From assembly GCA_003024785.1 (NCBI GenBank), contig PUQB01000032.1:62001-126000 (forward strand): a stretch of 64,000 bases of DNA, in the 5' to 3' direction. Shown in pieces: positions 1-11,517 of this stretch. The stretch's first letter is position 1, and each line of letters begins with the position of its first letter. This stretch comes from Selaginella tamariscina. Lineage: Eukaryota > Streptophyta > Lycopodiopsida > Selaginellales > Selaginellaceae. Made by a program: the position numbers and the translations under genes. Under the pieces are notes generated by a model. The model was not told the DNA's origin. It saw nothing but the letters and a program-made list of their open reading frames with translations, and did no database searches.

Positions 1-84
1 GCATATGTATGTACTCATTATTTACATGTAAATTGTGTGTACAAGCAATGTTATACATAGATTTTCACATATGTTTTGTTTAGG

Positions 85-204
85 AATACATTAATTGGCA
101 ATGAGGAGAAGAAGAATGAACCAACAAAAGAACTTGCAAAGGAACAAGAGGTAAGGATAGAAGAAGTATTGGAGAAGCATGATAAGAACCTACTACAAAA
201 CTAA
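85..204 (+). pseudogene. Coiled-coil exon-like relic left of element A
   Basis: An open frame of 39 codons follows an AG acceptor at 82-83 and contains an in-frame GAG/GTAAGG donor-like site near 150. The peptide is rich in Glu and Lys and looks like a coiled-coil fragment. A similar frame resumes just right of element A at 6496, so the retroelement seems to have landed in or beside one gene. The Lys/Glu pattern recalls the coiled coil before the XH domain of IDN2/FDM-type RNA-silencing proteins, but no diagnostic motif is present. The assignment is a weak inference. Confidence 0.25.
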
Positions 205-216
205 AGAAGAGGATTG

Positions 217-546
217 TGTTAAGTCACGACCTAAGAGTATGATAAAAAAAGGAGGCTTGATTCAAAAGTAAGGCAAAAGCAAGGAACAAGACAAGAACAA
301 GAAACATAACAATAATGATTGTAAATTGTACAACAATTAAGTCGGAGCTTTAATACTCACACTCCAAGAGCTAATCTAGGCATATGCTAAAAATGATACT
401 TCAAAAAACTAATTTAGGCATGAACTAAAAATAATGTCCATTATCCTATAGGTATATAGGCATATCATGTATCCTATATCCTGTATCCTATATTTTATAA
501 GTTGTATCGTGTAAGCATATTTTGTATTCTGTATCGAGTCGTGACA
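217..546 (-). repeat. Element A 3' LTR
   Basis: This 330-bp copy aligns along its length with 6093-6475, sharing the blocks around gtcggagctt and gctaatctaggcat. Near its right edge it has a run of degenerate tatcctgta-type repeats. It ends in gtcgtgaca at 546. It is shorter than the right LTR, mainly through small deletions, which suggests an old insertion. Confidence 0.85.
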
Positions 547-605
547 ACACATCCTCCCTAAGAACGAGTTTCACGAGTCTTGGGACCTAGTTTAGCAGGA
601 TAACA

Positions 606-960
606 TTAATGAAAGGCAACAACCTTAAAAGAAGCATAGAGTAAATTGAATACAGATTCCCAAGTGCGATCAATAGGCAAATAACCTTTCCAATTCACCA
701 AGTATTGAAATTGGCGGTGATGAAGATGAGAATCAAGAATAGCTGTAACTTTGTACTCAGGTTCATCGTCAATGACTACAGGAGGGAGAGGAGAAGAAGC
801 ACAACCAAAAAGAGAAGAAGGATGATATAGTTTCACAAAGAGGTGTGAAACACAAGATGAAATTTCATAGTAGATGGTAGCTCTAGTCGGAAAGCTATAG
901 GATTGACCTCAATTACAATCCTGTAAGGGCCCAATTGTTAAAAATCCAACTTAGAAGAAG
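606..960 (-). pseudogene. Element A integrase tail and chromodomain remnant
   Basis: Read on the minus strand, 960 to about 847 encodes the end of a gypsy integrase C-terminal domain ([20 protein letters not shown], then a FHLVFHTSL block). It is followed at 836-606 by a chromodomain carrying the LVNWKGY and TWES signatures. Chromodomains at this position mark chromoviruses and in some lineages direct integration to modified histones. A stop lies between the two blocks and another lies before LGPYRI, so this is a relic. A related copy occurs on the plus strand at 23880-24150. Confidence 0.8.
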
Positions 961-969
961 GCTTTGGTT

Positions 970-1655
970 GAACGGTGGTCTGACACCGTCAAACTACCAG
1001 CCGGTGCGGACGAGCGACGGGACAAAGCACCGGATAAGGAAGGTACCACAGGTATGGACTGATGGCAACATATGTCAGGCAGCAGTGTAACCAGTCGTAG
1101 ATCCAATCGTCCAGATCAACTACCTAGGGTACGCAGGACATCATGCGTGAGGGAGGCGCATAAATGAGACAGATAGGACTCTGTCATAGGGCGACAGACT
1201 GGTAAGAAAGTGCCACTTGTACCTAGGGTTTAGCACTAGATGACCCACTATATAAGCAGGAAGGCAGGTAGTGGGTCGGGGTCTTTTTGGAGTCAAGTCT
1301 GTGTCTTATATCTTGCTCCTCTGTTGGAGATAGTTTGTACTTAGGTAGGCACTATATTTATAAATGCATACTCCTATTCACCATCTTATTAGTGATTCCC
1401 CGCTTGCTCCACTCCTAGGTTGAGCAACGCACTTTGCTAACCACCATAGTGATACCCTAGGAGAACTCCCCCATCCCTGTACACGGACCCTTGCAGCGTC
1501 CAGGTAAAGGCTATTCAGCACCTTCCAGTACTCCCGAGGTAAGACTGGCTTGCCAGTTCGGACCACCGGGATTGGATGCTATCCACAGCGTCCTGGCGAC
1601 CACGAGGCTTCCTAAGAAACACCACATCTAGCCTGTGGAGTCCCCAACGACCAAG
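970..1655. mobile_element. ~0.69 kb GC-richer insertion inside element A integrase
   Basis: Integrase sequence is continuous on each side (RHIHTN to the right, KLDF and LGPYRI to the left), and this block separates the halves. It is clearly more GC-rich than its surroundings. It has a TATA-like actatataagcag at about 1248-1260 and a second TATA-rich stretch near 1350. Candidate ends are TGGTC (about 976) and GACCA (about 1652), which would suit a solo LTR or TRIM, but I could not find an exact target duplication. An open frame at 1378-1566 (minus) resembles nothing I recognise. I saw no second copy in the window. Confidence 0.55.
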
Positions 1656-1659
1656 CTTG

Positions 1660-2560
1660 TTGGTGTGAATATGTCGACAAAGAAGCCACACAAGATCACT
1701 AACCTTGTATGTAGGTGCCAGCTAACGATGAGCATCAGCGTGTTGCTTGTACCATTTCTATGCCTATTGAAGATGAACTCGAAGATCATCCTGTACCTAA
1801 CAAAGATGTTGGAGACGATTCTGTACTGCAAGAGTGGAAGAAGGAGAAGCAAGAGGAGCAAAGTCAAAATGTGGATGGTAGCCTGTAAGAGTGAAGAAAG
1901 GTGTTTGGCATGTAGATGCGTGAACGGAGTTGTTATAAGCAAACTCCACCATAAGAAGAAGGTTCAACCAATTGTCCTGTTGGTAATTGATGAAACAACA
2001 AAGATATTGCTCTAAGGTCTGAATCGTGCATTCTGACTACCCATCATTTTGTGAATGATATTCTAAAAAAAGTTCCGCTTTAACTTATAGACTCTGGAGA
2101 AGCTCATGCCAAAATCTGGACATCAATTATGGGCCTCGATTAGAAACAATGCTAGGAAGATCAGGATGTCGAAACACTTCACAAATCACTAACTTAGCAG
2201 TTTCTAGCCTGTAGCTGTCTTGTTACAAGGCAAGAAATGAGCCTGTTTATTAAATGATCAACCACCACAAGAACTGCATCAAATCCACGAGGAGGAAGAT
2301 CTGTAAGGAAATCCATAAAAATGGATGTCCAAGGAGCAGAGGGAATAGAAAGAAAACGAAGAAGACTAAAGGGCGCATGACGAGGCATCTTTAACCTGTT
2401 ATATGTGTCACAACTCCGTACAAACTTTTCCATAAACCTCGCAACCCAGGCCACCAATAGTTGCAAGTCACTAACTCAATTGTTTTGGTCACACCAAAAT
2501 GTCTTGTAGCTGGGGTATCATGACAATTCTATACCACACGAGTCCTGTAAACACTAACAG
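1660..2560 (-). pseudogene. Element A integrase remnant
   Basis: On the minus strand 2560-2194 holds a decayed zinc-binding region (CHDTPATRHFG, then CNYWWPGL) and the beginning of the catalytic core, with aspartates in MDFLTDLP and VVVDHL. The segment 1790-1660 encodes the C-terminal part (KWYKQHADAHR, then YKVSDLVWL), including an in-frame stop. Part of the core between about 2040 and 2190 is too degenerate to read, so the final glutamate of the DDE triad is not visible. It lies between RNase H and the chromodomain, as expected. Confidence 0.75.
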
Positions 2561-2999
2561 AAATGTACAGGAGACCCTCCCAGTACAAAAGTCCGTCCTG
2601 TATGGCAAACAATTTGTAGTATGTACGGGAAACTGGAGGAAGAGGAACTTGCGATGTTAGGACTAATGTGTGACATTTTTCGCCAAGTCATCTGTAGCCA
2701 ATTACAAATAGATCCTTGTAGAAGTGTTGAATTTGTTGGAGCTTAATGAAACTGTAGTGTCGCAACCTGAAATTGATCAAGACCCAACAACACTTGCTTT
2801 TGACAGTCGTATGCAGGATCGCTCGGGGTCAATGCAAGGTAAGAGCGCCTAAATAATGCATCCGTTTTGCAATTCTGAAAATTAGGCCTGTAGATGATGA
2901 TAAAATTAAAACGTGATAGGAATTCTGCCCACCTAGCCTGTTGTCGACTAAGAACTCAAACCGTTTGAAAAACTCCAAGTTCTTCTGATCCATAAGAAT

Positions 3000-4200
3000 T
3001 TATACAGGATGCATAGCACCTTCCAGGAAGTGCCGCCACTCCTTGAATGAATCCACAATGGCCTTAAGTTCATTGTTATGAATCTCGTAATTGATCTCCG
3101 CCGAAAGGAACTTACGAGAGTGAAAGGCTATAAGATGAAGTAACTTATTTTTTCCAACTTGTGATAAGATAAAACTTAATGCAAAGTCCGAAACATCTGC
3201 TTTAACGAAGAAGGGATGAGAAGGATTAGGATGTGCTAAAATCGGAGTTATCGTGAAGGCGTTTTTAAGTGCTGTGAATGCATGTTTCGCCTTGTCAGAC
3301 CAAGAGAAATCCCTGTGTGTTTGATGAGTTCCGTGAGTAGAAGTACACACTTGGAGAAGTCCTGTATGAATTGCATGTAAAAATTTGCAAAGCCAAGGAA
3401 ACATTGTATGTCTCGTATAGACTTAGGCCTCTCCCACTCCACGACAATCTTCACTTTGTGCATGTCCATTGAGACACCAGCAGGAAAGACGATGTAGCCC
3501 AAGAACTCTATAGTATCCATGTCGAAAAAACACTTTTCCAACTTTGCATATAAGCCATGCTCACGAAGCTTCTGTAGAATTAATTATACATGCTTGTCAT
3601 GGCCGCTTGGTCTTTGAAGAAAATTAGGATATCATCGAGATAGATCATCACAAACTAGTCCAAGAAGTCGCGAAAGATGTCGTTCACCATGTGTTAGAAC
3701 ACGGCTGGGGCATTTGTAAGTCCGAAAGGTATCATCGTGTACTTGAAGTGTTTATACCTTATACGAAAGGTAGTATTCTACTCATTGCCTTGACGAATCC
3801 GTACAAGATTGTAGGCCCCTCGTAAGTCGATCTTCATGAACACTTTTGCTCCTTGTAGCCAATCGAGAACAATGGCAATGGGTACCGATTTTGGATGGTG
3901 ATTTGATTTAAACCCCTGTAGTCCACAACCAAACGCAAACTCTTATTTTTCTTCTTGACAAAGAAGATAGGTGCTCCGGTATAGGACTTTGAGTGACGAA
4001 TGAAGTTGGATGCCAAGTTGTCCTTGATGTACTGGCGAAGAACCTTCAATTTTGTAAGTGACAGTGTATAAATTGGTTTAAACAGTGGAGTCTTTTCCTC
4101 TGCAAGATCAATGGAACAGTCGTAGGACCTGTGAATAGGAAGAACGGCAGTCTTGTACTTATTAAAAACGTCCTGAAATAAGTGATACTTGGATGGCAGG
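3000..4200 (-). pseudogene. Element A reverse transcriptase-RNase H remnant
   Basis: The reverse transcriptase begins near 4200 ([15 protein letters not shown]). It continues with [20 protein letters not shown] and [14 protein letters not shown] at 4049-3834, then the YLDD catalytic box (MIYLDDILIF) around 3640, then FLGYIVFPAGVSMD near 3500. RNase H follows at 3404-3000 with ADVSDFAL, FHSRKF and NELKAIV motifs. Several stops and frameshifts split the frame, so no functional polymerase can be made. The order and the YLDD box identify Ty3/gypsy. Confidence 0.88.
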
Positions 4201-4689
4201 GAAGAAGTAGGAGAAGGAGAAGGAGATTGAAAAACAGGAGAGTCAGATATAGAAGAGGTAGAAGAGGATATAAGAATTACTTAAAAAGCAAAAAGATAAA
4301 AAGGAGCAGGATCAGTAGCAAGTTCATGCATAGTAGTGGTAAGAACGCGGAGAGGAGAAGGAAAAAGCTATGAATGAAAAAGAGGAAGGATCTTAAGGGA
4401 TAGAACATAAGCAGAGTAATGAAAAGAGGCAAGATTAGGGAAAACCTGTGCTGATGTTGACGAATGTACAAGATTGGAAGAACCTTGTATAGAAGTCTGT
4501 AAATGCACATGAGCCTGCGAATGTGTTGACGAACTGACAAAAGGTGGACCTTGTCGAGGAGGAACCTTTGACACTGATACAGGAGCAGGCACAATCAATT
4601 TTGTAGCTTGTACTGCCTCAGACATTAAGGTCATATCCTGCATGCAGGAAGGTACAAGATTGATCTTGGCTGCCAAAAAGGAAAAGGTG

Positions 4690-5018
4690 AGTGTCCTAGA
4701 CCTCTAGTTAATCTGAGGATTTGTAACCATGAACCATGGCATGCCCAAAACAATGAGAGTTGTTCAAGTCTTGATCAAGTTGAAGGAAATTGAATAATTG
4801 AATGCGCCATGGGTGCAAGTGAGAGGTGTGGTAGTATGGATAACTATGCCAGAAGTAATCAAACGATCATATGCAACCTTTACAGGAACTATACGCTTCA
4901 ACTTTACCACTAGAATGCCCCATGCAATTATTGAGGTGAATGTGTACAGGAAACTTGAGTGATGGAATGGTGTGAGCAGCACCAATGGAGCTTGTGCCTA
5001 CGTCTAACTTCGTGACTT
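4690..5018 (-). pseudogene. Element A protease-region remnant
   Basis: Between gag and reverse transcriptase the minus strand reads LDVGTSSIGAAHT, which could be a degraded aspartic protease active-site loop. It ends with VLGMPWFMVTNPQI near 4740-4700, the usual end of a gypsy retropepsin-like domain (family pattern LGMPWL). An open part runs over 4985-4764. The catalytic DTG/DSG triplet is not intact. Confidence 0.6.
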
Positions 5019-5990
5019 CTAGACGAAGTGAATATTGAAGTTTTCTAACTGAAATTCAGCTTCAGCTTCATGTGTCTTGAACTTCCTAGCTTTAACAAGA
5101 TACTCTGCCACCTTGTGTCCTGCTTCACCACAATATAAGCATAAGTTCTCACTTCGACAACATTGCTTCTCAACAATTGAAAGTGGGCCATGCTTGTATT
5201 TATCAATCTCCATAGGAACTACTTTAAAAGATGTTGTAGGAACATGTGCTATAGCTACAAGATTGGATTGTAGGAATTGCTGACGGGATTTTTTCTGACA
5301 ACGCTTGAACAAACGGTTGTCATAGCGAATGGCCTGTTGCATGATCTATGCTAGGGTTTAGGCATCTAGTAACGTAAGGAGAAGGTCCTTCACATCATCC
5401 CTCAACCCAAAATGGAAGTGTTCAATCAATGCAGTCTCATTCCATAAAATGTTCGTGCAAAGTTGCTGAAATTCAGATGCATAAATGGAGACTGGTCGGA
5501 ATCCTTGTGCGAGCTTCCTTAACTTTATGCATGCGGAACGGTACTTATCATGATCTCCAAAGCAAGCTTCAAAGGTAGCCACGAATCCTTCAAAGTCTTT
5601 CATTAATGGGTCATCACGCTCCAACAAAGGGGCAACCCAAGCCTGTGGAAATCCAACTAGTAAGGATGCCAAAAGGTCAACCTTTTGTGCATCAGTTGAG
5701 TAGTGGCGTGGTTGTATGCAGATCAAAAGCTTGATTTGATTCAAGAAACCTTGGAAATCGATGCGATTGCCACTGAACTTTTTTAGCGTACTGATCTATG
5801 GCTTCAAAGAAGAGTTCGATGAAGAGGAAACCATGGATGCTTGAGAGAGAGCCTATGCAACAGCCTTGGAGGATGCATCAGCAACTGCATGCATTGCGTT
5901 GGTTAAACCTTGCAGATCTGTGACCACTTGGCGCAAAGTGGATAACTTATGAAGCAACATATGGTGCTTGTGTTGAAATTACTCAAAATT
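5019..5990 (-). pseudogene. Element A gag remnant
   Basis: The segment 5744-5358 encodes a retrotransposon Gag domain (LLASLLVGFPQAW, FRPVSIYASEFQQL, FGLRDDVKDLL). A nucleocapsid part follows at 5342-5019 with CLYCGEAGHKVAEY, a CX2CX4HX4C zinc knuckle whose last Cys is replaced by Tyr. The N-terminal start region near 5990 is separated by frame breaks. A recognisably homologous gag lies in element E near 60650-60780, so A and E belong to related lineages. Confidence 0.8.
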
Positions 5991-6092
5991 TGCCATGATT
6001 TGTGAAAGAAGAAAGAAGGAAAACAAGGGAGAAAAACTAAGAAAAAAAAGTAACTAGAAATTAGGAAGTTATGAAAGGAGTTACTATCAAAT

Positions 6093-6475
6093 TATCAAGC
6101 CATGACCCAAGAGAAGAATAAGAACAAGAAGGTTTGACTCAAGAGCAAGGCAAGAGCAAGGAACAAGACAAGAATAAGGAACATGACAAAAATGATCGTA
6201 GAATGACTGGTGCTGATAGTAACTAATTGTATAATTAGGTCAGAGCTTTTATACTCACAACTCCAAGAGTTAAGCTAGGCATAAGCTAAAAATGATACTC
6301 CAAGAGCTAATCTAGGCATGAACTAAAAATAATGTCCCTTATCCTTTAGGTATATCTTATAAGCATATTCTGTAGGCAAATCCTGTAGGTATATCATGTA
6401 TCTCGTATCCTATATCATGTATCTTGTAGGTTGTATTCTGTAAGCGTATCTTGTATTCTATATAGGGTCGTGACA
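6093..6475 (-). repeat. Element A 5' LTR
   Basis: This is the 383-bp partner of 217-546. Its left edge reads tatcaagccatgaccc and its right edge gggtcgtgaca, matching the solo LTR at 62092-62699. The primer-binding site that should lie just left of 6093 is too degraded to assign to a tRNA. Confidence 0.85.
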
Positions 6476-6495
6476 AATTGAAGTAGAATGAGAAG

Positions 6496-6627
6496 ATGGA
6501 CCCACATGCCATGGAACTAAATGAGAAAAGAGAAGAACTTGTAAATGCTAAAGAAGAGGAAGATGAAGACAACAAGAAAGAGGAGGACAATGAGTTTGCA
6601 TTTCCTTGTGGATGGCAAGAAAGCTAA
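6496..6627 (+). pseudogene. Coiled-coil reading-frame relic right of element A
   Basis: Forty-three codons run from an ATG at 6496 to TAA at 6625, beginning MDPHAMELNEKREELVNAK and continuing with a long acidic run. If the element is removed, this frame follows the relic at 85-204 within a few dozen bases, with an in-frame TAG at 6484. The start resembles the segment before the XH domain of plant IDN2/FDM proteins, but the XH domain itself is absent. It is probably a fragment of a host gene, with family uncertain. Confidence 0.3.
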
Positions 6628-6639
6628 AGCGGCTAAGAT

Positions 6640-7927
6640 AAGGGAACTTGGACTTATTTACGAAAGCTATGTATCCATTAGAGCCAGTTACAACAATTAT
6701 GGATGCCCTTCTTAAAAGCTTATGTAAGCACATGAATAAGCCACATCATTCTTTCTTTCCCAATTAAGTAATAAAATTAGAAGTAGAGCCTTTTAAGTTG
6801 AAGATAATATGACACTTATTAGAGTATATTAGTTAGAAAAAATGATAAAAAAGACATGGGTATGTAGTAATGACAAAGAAATGAAAGTAAAAATTGTTCT
6901 ATACAAAAAAATACATAAAAGAATTAAAGTGTAGATAACTACATAAGTAACACATTTAAATACACATTAATGTCATAAATAAATACAAATCTAATACAAT
7001 TGAATTATTAATTTAAAAAATATATAAAAATTTATTCATATTAAACGTTTGTAAGTTATAGTAACTAAATATAGTGTATACTTACACATTTGATATACAC
7101 TTTTAATATATATATGTTTATCTATATAAAGTTTCTGAGTTTAGGATAAAGTCGTATAAATTTACTGAAACACATTGGATTGTGAAAGAGGAATCCCTAC
7201 TCCTTATTGTTCAAATGCTTTATAAAGGTTCAAAGAGCAAGCAAGTTAATCAATAATAATAATTTTTCTTTGTCTTTGTTATTGTAATATTCATTGTAAT
7301 AATGGTTTAGGGTTAAGATATTAATTAATATTTTTATATTTTTAAAAAATATTCCATTAATAATAAATATTATTTAGAGAAAGTACCTTTTTTAATGTAA
7401 GTTAGAAATAAAATAATTTATCAAATTCAATGTTGAAAATAATAAATGCATTAAACATTATTCACAATTTAAATAAACCTTATGATGTTGGAATTAAATA
7501 TTTCTTTACTTCAAAAAGTAAAGGTGAATACTTTATTAAATTTAAAGAAAATTTATTTAACAAATTCCATATGTTGAAAATAGTAAGTGCATTAAAATTG
7601 TTCACAAATAATTAGTATGATAAAATTTAATTTGATATGTGTAATAAATCAAGGCAATAAATGAAAATTTAAAATTTGAGACATTCTCTAATGGAATCAT
7701 GTCATCAACTTAAAGGCATGATTGTTGTCAAAGTTTTTATTTGGTGCCACTTGTGTCTCTTACCAAATGCTAACCTTAGAATCCCTCACTATAAACCCAT
7801 GTAGAAACTGATGAGTTAGGATGTGTGTCCTACTTAGCTTTGAATGTTGTTTTTAATTTGGTGTGAATGACGTAGCTAGAGTTTTTGCAAGGGTTCATAA
7901 TGAGAAATTCTAGAGTTAGCAATTTGA
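6640..7927. other. AT-rich spacer with a degenerate direct repeat
   Basis: No gene is visible. Two blocks at about 7415-7472 and 7550-7610 (sharing a gttgaaaata core and a gcattaaa core) are imperfect direct repeats of about 57 bp. The part 7700-7910 resembles, in the opposite orientation, 38930-39220, so it is probably a worn fragment of the L-family repeat. Confidence 0.5.
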
Positions 7928-9602
7928 TGTCAGAGTTTTAACCCAATAGGCCAACACGTGGCAACACATGGCTGCCAAGTGGCCATTCGGCATCATCACC
8001 CTATGTGAGCAATGCTAAGTCTTCCAAGATAACCCTAAGAGTTTGACTCAGGGCCCGATTAGGTAAAAGACTTAAAGTCTTACCTTAAGTCCCCTAGAAT
8101 GACCATCCCCTAAACCCTAGAGGATAACCCGAGTAAACTTTAGGATCCTGTCCCATTAGACTTAGACAGGCTCATGCCCTAACCCCACAAAGGAGATGTG
8201 TCTCACACATACCCTGTGACAGAGCTAAGGCATCGTCACTTACCACTTGAGGAATCACCCTCATTTGGAAGTACAACCCCTTTAGGGCAACAAGGGGTAC
8301 CCTGAACCATAACTAACCCTTAAGGGTTTGGGTGGCCAAGTCATACCCTAGATCGCTGGATAACTCTAAGTACATTACCTTGCGAGTGCTTCACGAAAAG
8401 GCTCATGCTAACAAGTTTAGGTTGTTCAACCCTTGAATTCCAAGAAGGACACTCCCCTAGTCAAGTGTGCCTAAGCACACCTAGTTATAAGACCTAACCT
8501 CCTTGAGCAAATGCCCAAGGCTTAGTACCCTAGTGCGAGCACAATCATGCCTGTTTGTTATAGTATCCAACCCCTTGGTGACAAGCCCATGACACAACCT
8601 CAAAGGGCATGCCTTGGGCATTGTATTGTGTGATGTTTAGCCCAGTGTCACATCTCCATGCGACACTGCCTTCCCCGATGTGGGCTATCATGCCATAGCC
8701 CTTAGATTCAAGAGTTGCACCAAGTGCCACAAATGTGACTCCTACATGCCAACTCTAGAACCCCTTAGTGAATCCTCAGGAACTGGGTAATGTGAACCCG
8801 TCAAACAAGATCCCATGCCCACGGTTGAACAAGGACACGAATGTGCCTTGCTTGGCCATGAGTGCTACACCTAGCTTGACGTAGAGGAGGAGGCTAGAGA
8901 CAAGCCTCAACTTCTGCCTCTTGGAACGTGCATTCCGACAAGACCTTCCAAGCATGGATTTACCAACGTTAAAGGTGAGCTACCCGAAGGTGGGACGTAC
9001 CCCTGTCATCTGGAAGTTAAGGCGGCACAACAAAGGGTTGTGTCTTGACGACACAAGCTAGAGCTTTCATTGGGAGAAGAGTAACGAGCTCAGTCATGAA
9101 CCCAGGAACCCTCACTCCTACATACTCTACCTTATTTATGTAATGGAGAGCCCCCCCGCCCTCTTTTCCTGAATGTGTAAGTGGGTTGGCACGAAATTAA
9201 CTAGCCCTTATTAAGTTAATGAAAGAGTGTTTAACTTAGTTTAACTCTAACCCTAAAACCCTACCCAAGGGGGTGGGGTTTTTTAGGGCGTGGTTAGGGC
9301 AACCGTAGGGTTAGGTCAACCCTAGGGTTTTTCTAACCCTACTAAACATGCCAAACTCATCTACATTAACCAATCAACCTAATTCATACGTTAAATAGAG
9401 ATGGATTTCTAGAAGGTAAGTTCTAACTTCGCTTAGAGTTTCCTGCAAATACCTAATGACACCCGGCTAGACCATCACCAGATACCCAAGTGCACTAAGC
9501 GGGCCTATTTCCTACTACATATAGGATCCATCAACATAGTACAGTAAGTAACAACAATCAATGTTCAAAGTAAAGGGTCGAGTCATAATAAAAACTATAA
9601 CA
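7928..9602 (-). repeat. L-family long LTR, copy L1
   Basis: This 1675-bp block starts tgtcagagtttta and ends actataaca. It matches the solo LTR at 50733-52426 over its whole length. The adjacent minus-strand sequence beyond 9602 reads as a purine-rich tract (AAAGGCGGGGAGTG) followed directly by the LTR start TGTTATAG, which is the usual polypurine tract / 3' LTR junction. The element is therefore on the minus strand and this is its 3' LTR. No partner LTR is found to the right. Short open frames inside (for example 8545-8730) recur in other copies but look non-coding. Confidence 0.8.
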
Positions 9603-10190
9603 CACTCCCCGCCTTTGAAAATGTCAACGTCCTCTTTGACGTCCAACTCCAATACTAGATAATGTTAGAGAAAACTAACCAAAACTAATATATCACTTTA
9701 TGCGGAGTTAGCCAAAAGTTTACATAATTTCATTACCCCCCTTGCATTATGCGAAGCCAAGTACTTCAGAACTGTCGTTCACTAAGTTGTAAACCCAGCT
9801 GTCGGAGGCACCACCTACGACATGAAGTCAATTGGAGACCTTTTGCACGTCTACAAAGTCTGTCACCCGACGCACACAACACAATGGTTAATTTCTCTAC
9901 TTAATTAGAATTTATATTGGAGGCCTCTAGTTAGTGTTGCTGCTGGCCCCTTGGTTAACAAGAAATAAAGACTTGCTTTATTCCTTAATATCAAACGCTG
10001 TTGACGACCCTGTTGTCTTAGCACACAACGAACACTTTGACGTCCATCTCAAGTGCTTAACCAAACGCCTTCTCATTTCTTTGATTTCCCAATGGTCCCA
10101 CATCTGCACATGTTACGATATTATAACTTCACATTTCTGCATCCTCGGTGTTTCTCATTACCCCTTTACATAAGGGTTTGCTACTATACC
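9603..10190 (-). mobile_element. Internal end of the L-family element next to L1
   Basis: Immediately inside the LTR the minus strand encodes a polyprotein-like C-terminus, ELDVKEDVDIFKGGE, overlapping the polypurine tract as often seen in LTR retrotransposons. The same segment follows the other forward L copy at 29958-30480, so the two share internal as well as LTR sequence. No RT, integrase or gag motif is readable, so the element is deleted or non-autonomous. Confidence 0.55.
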
Positions 10191-11202
10191 TATCCCCATT
10201 AGTATATAGTTATGTCAGACTAGGTATGAGACTTTATTGAATCAAGCTCTTTTCCGATGCTAGAGTACTTTTTTGAAACCCTATTCTTTGTAAACATGTC
10301 AATTTGGCCAGAGGCGATCATAGAGGCGCATGGCTGTACACACGTATACAACAAGATCATGCTAACTTGAAATTAGCCCATCCACTTGATGTGTCATTGA
10401 CATAACTTCATTCCCAATGGGAATTAAATTCAAATCAAATCTACTACCTAGTGTAATAGCACTAATATTCATTTTCGCAACCGACTTTGTACTCTATCAT
10501 AACACCAACCAACTCAGGGACCAGATAAGCTAACATACATTTCTTACAAATCAATGTGGAAATTAGGAAATTCAACCCTTCTCTAGTGCCTCAATCGACA
10601 ACCTTTAGATAACACGTCTCTTAATTGTCGCTCTTATTGTATTCATTCCCCAAAGAGCACATCATACTAGATGCTGTTCAATACTTTCTAACTCTTTATC
10701 TCACTAAATTTAAAAATACTGAATTTCAAAACTTAGTTTCCATGATAAGAGTCTCCCTGAACTTAGAATATTGCACGCCTTCGTAACATTATATTCATAT
10801 CCAACTCTCAAACTGATTATGTAAATATTTCTCAACACTATATCAAAGTATAGCTTTTTCATTAATTGGAGCAATTAGTATTTTGATAAACATCTTTTTA
10901 AACTAATCCTTATTCTATAAATAGTTGCAATTTTGATATTGATACTGTCGAATGGATAATGATCGTTTTAACGTTCAAATCCTAAGTTTATCAAGTAGTT
11001 GTTTATAATTAATGAATATAAACTTACAATCATATCAATTATCAAAATGTTACAACTGGTGACCAAGGCCTTAATGTTCCAACTTATCTGAGATCGACCC
11101 TACAAGCAAGCACGAGACAATGTCCTCAAAGATATGCATTTGTTTACAGAACTTCACTGAGTGCACAAAAGGATTTGTTTGGTCTAGGCATCTACTGACT
11201 AC
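10191..11202. other. Non-coding AT-rich stretch
   Basis: I find no recognisable gene, RNA or repeat here. Short open frames exist but lack motifs and conserved context. Confidence 0.4.
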
Positions 11203-11327
11203 CTCAACATATGATGCAGGTACTCCGTAATTTCCACTAACATGTTTGCGGTGTTGTCCATCGTACAAATACCAATGTATGGAATGGTTTCATGTATCTC
11301 CCGGTAGCATTCAATGGTAAGAGCAAC
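11203..11327 (-). pseudogene. Exon-like segment of an unrecognised gene
   Basis: On the minus strand a TTGCAG acceptor precedes 11327. An open stretch follows (VALTIECYREIHETIPYIG, then CTMDNTANML and EITEYLHHMLR) that ends at a GAG/GTAGTC donor at 11203. The frame is open for 41 codons and the composition looks like real protein, unlike its AT-rich neighbours. I do not recognise the family. No flanking exon is evident, since element B begins 190 bp to the right, so this may be a stranded exon of a disrupted gene. Confidence 0.4.
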
Positions 11328-11517
11328 CTGCAAGAAAAGCAAAACAAAATACTTGTAAATCGGCGTCATTTTGTTATCGGTGATAGAGTTCTTTCGTCAT
11401 AAACAATCCGTGCTTAATTATTAACTAATCACAATATATGCCAACATTTGTGGTATATTCTGAAAAACGTGTCATATATATCATATTATGTTGTAATTTC
11501 TATTATAAAATAGAAAC

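Larger units (their letters stand above)
217..6475 (-). mobile_element. Element A: Ty3/gypsy chromovirus with both LTRs, decayed
   Basis: Two related LTRs (217-546 and 6093-6475) flank gag, protease, reverse transcriptase, RNase H, integrase and chromodomain remnants, all on the minus strand in gypsy order. The LTR edges follow the TGTCA...TGACA pattern seen perfectly in the solo LTR at 62092-62699. The flanks are GATTG (212-216) and AATTG (6476-6480), a 5-bp duplication with one mismatch. A polypurine stretch, visible as cctccct at 553-559, adjoins the 3' LTR. All reading frames are broken by stops and frameshifts, and a GC-richer segment interrupts the integrase C-terminus at about 970-1655. 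The element is surely inactive. Confidence 0.9.

Noticed and set aside
1628..2015. Two overlapping frames on both strands rich in Leu or Lys
   Set aside because: The third reading on the minus strand carries the integrase C-terminal motif (YKVSDLVWL), which explains this stretch.
8545..8730. 61-codon frame also present at 51423-51644
   Set aside because: It recurs only because both lie in L-family LTR copies; it has no motif, start context or domain.
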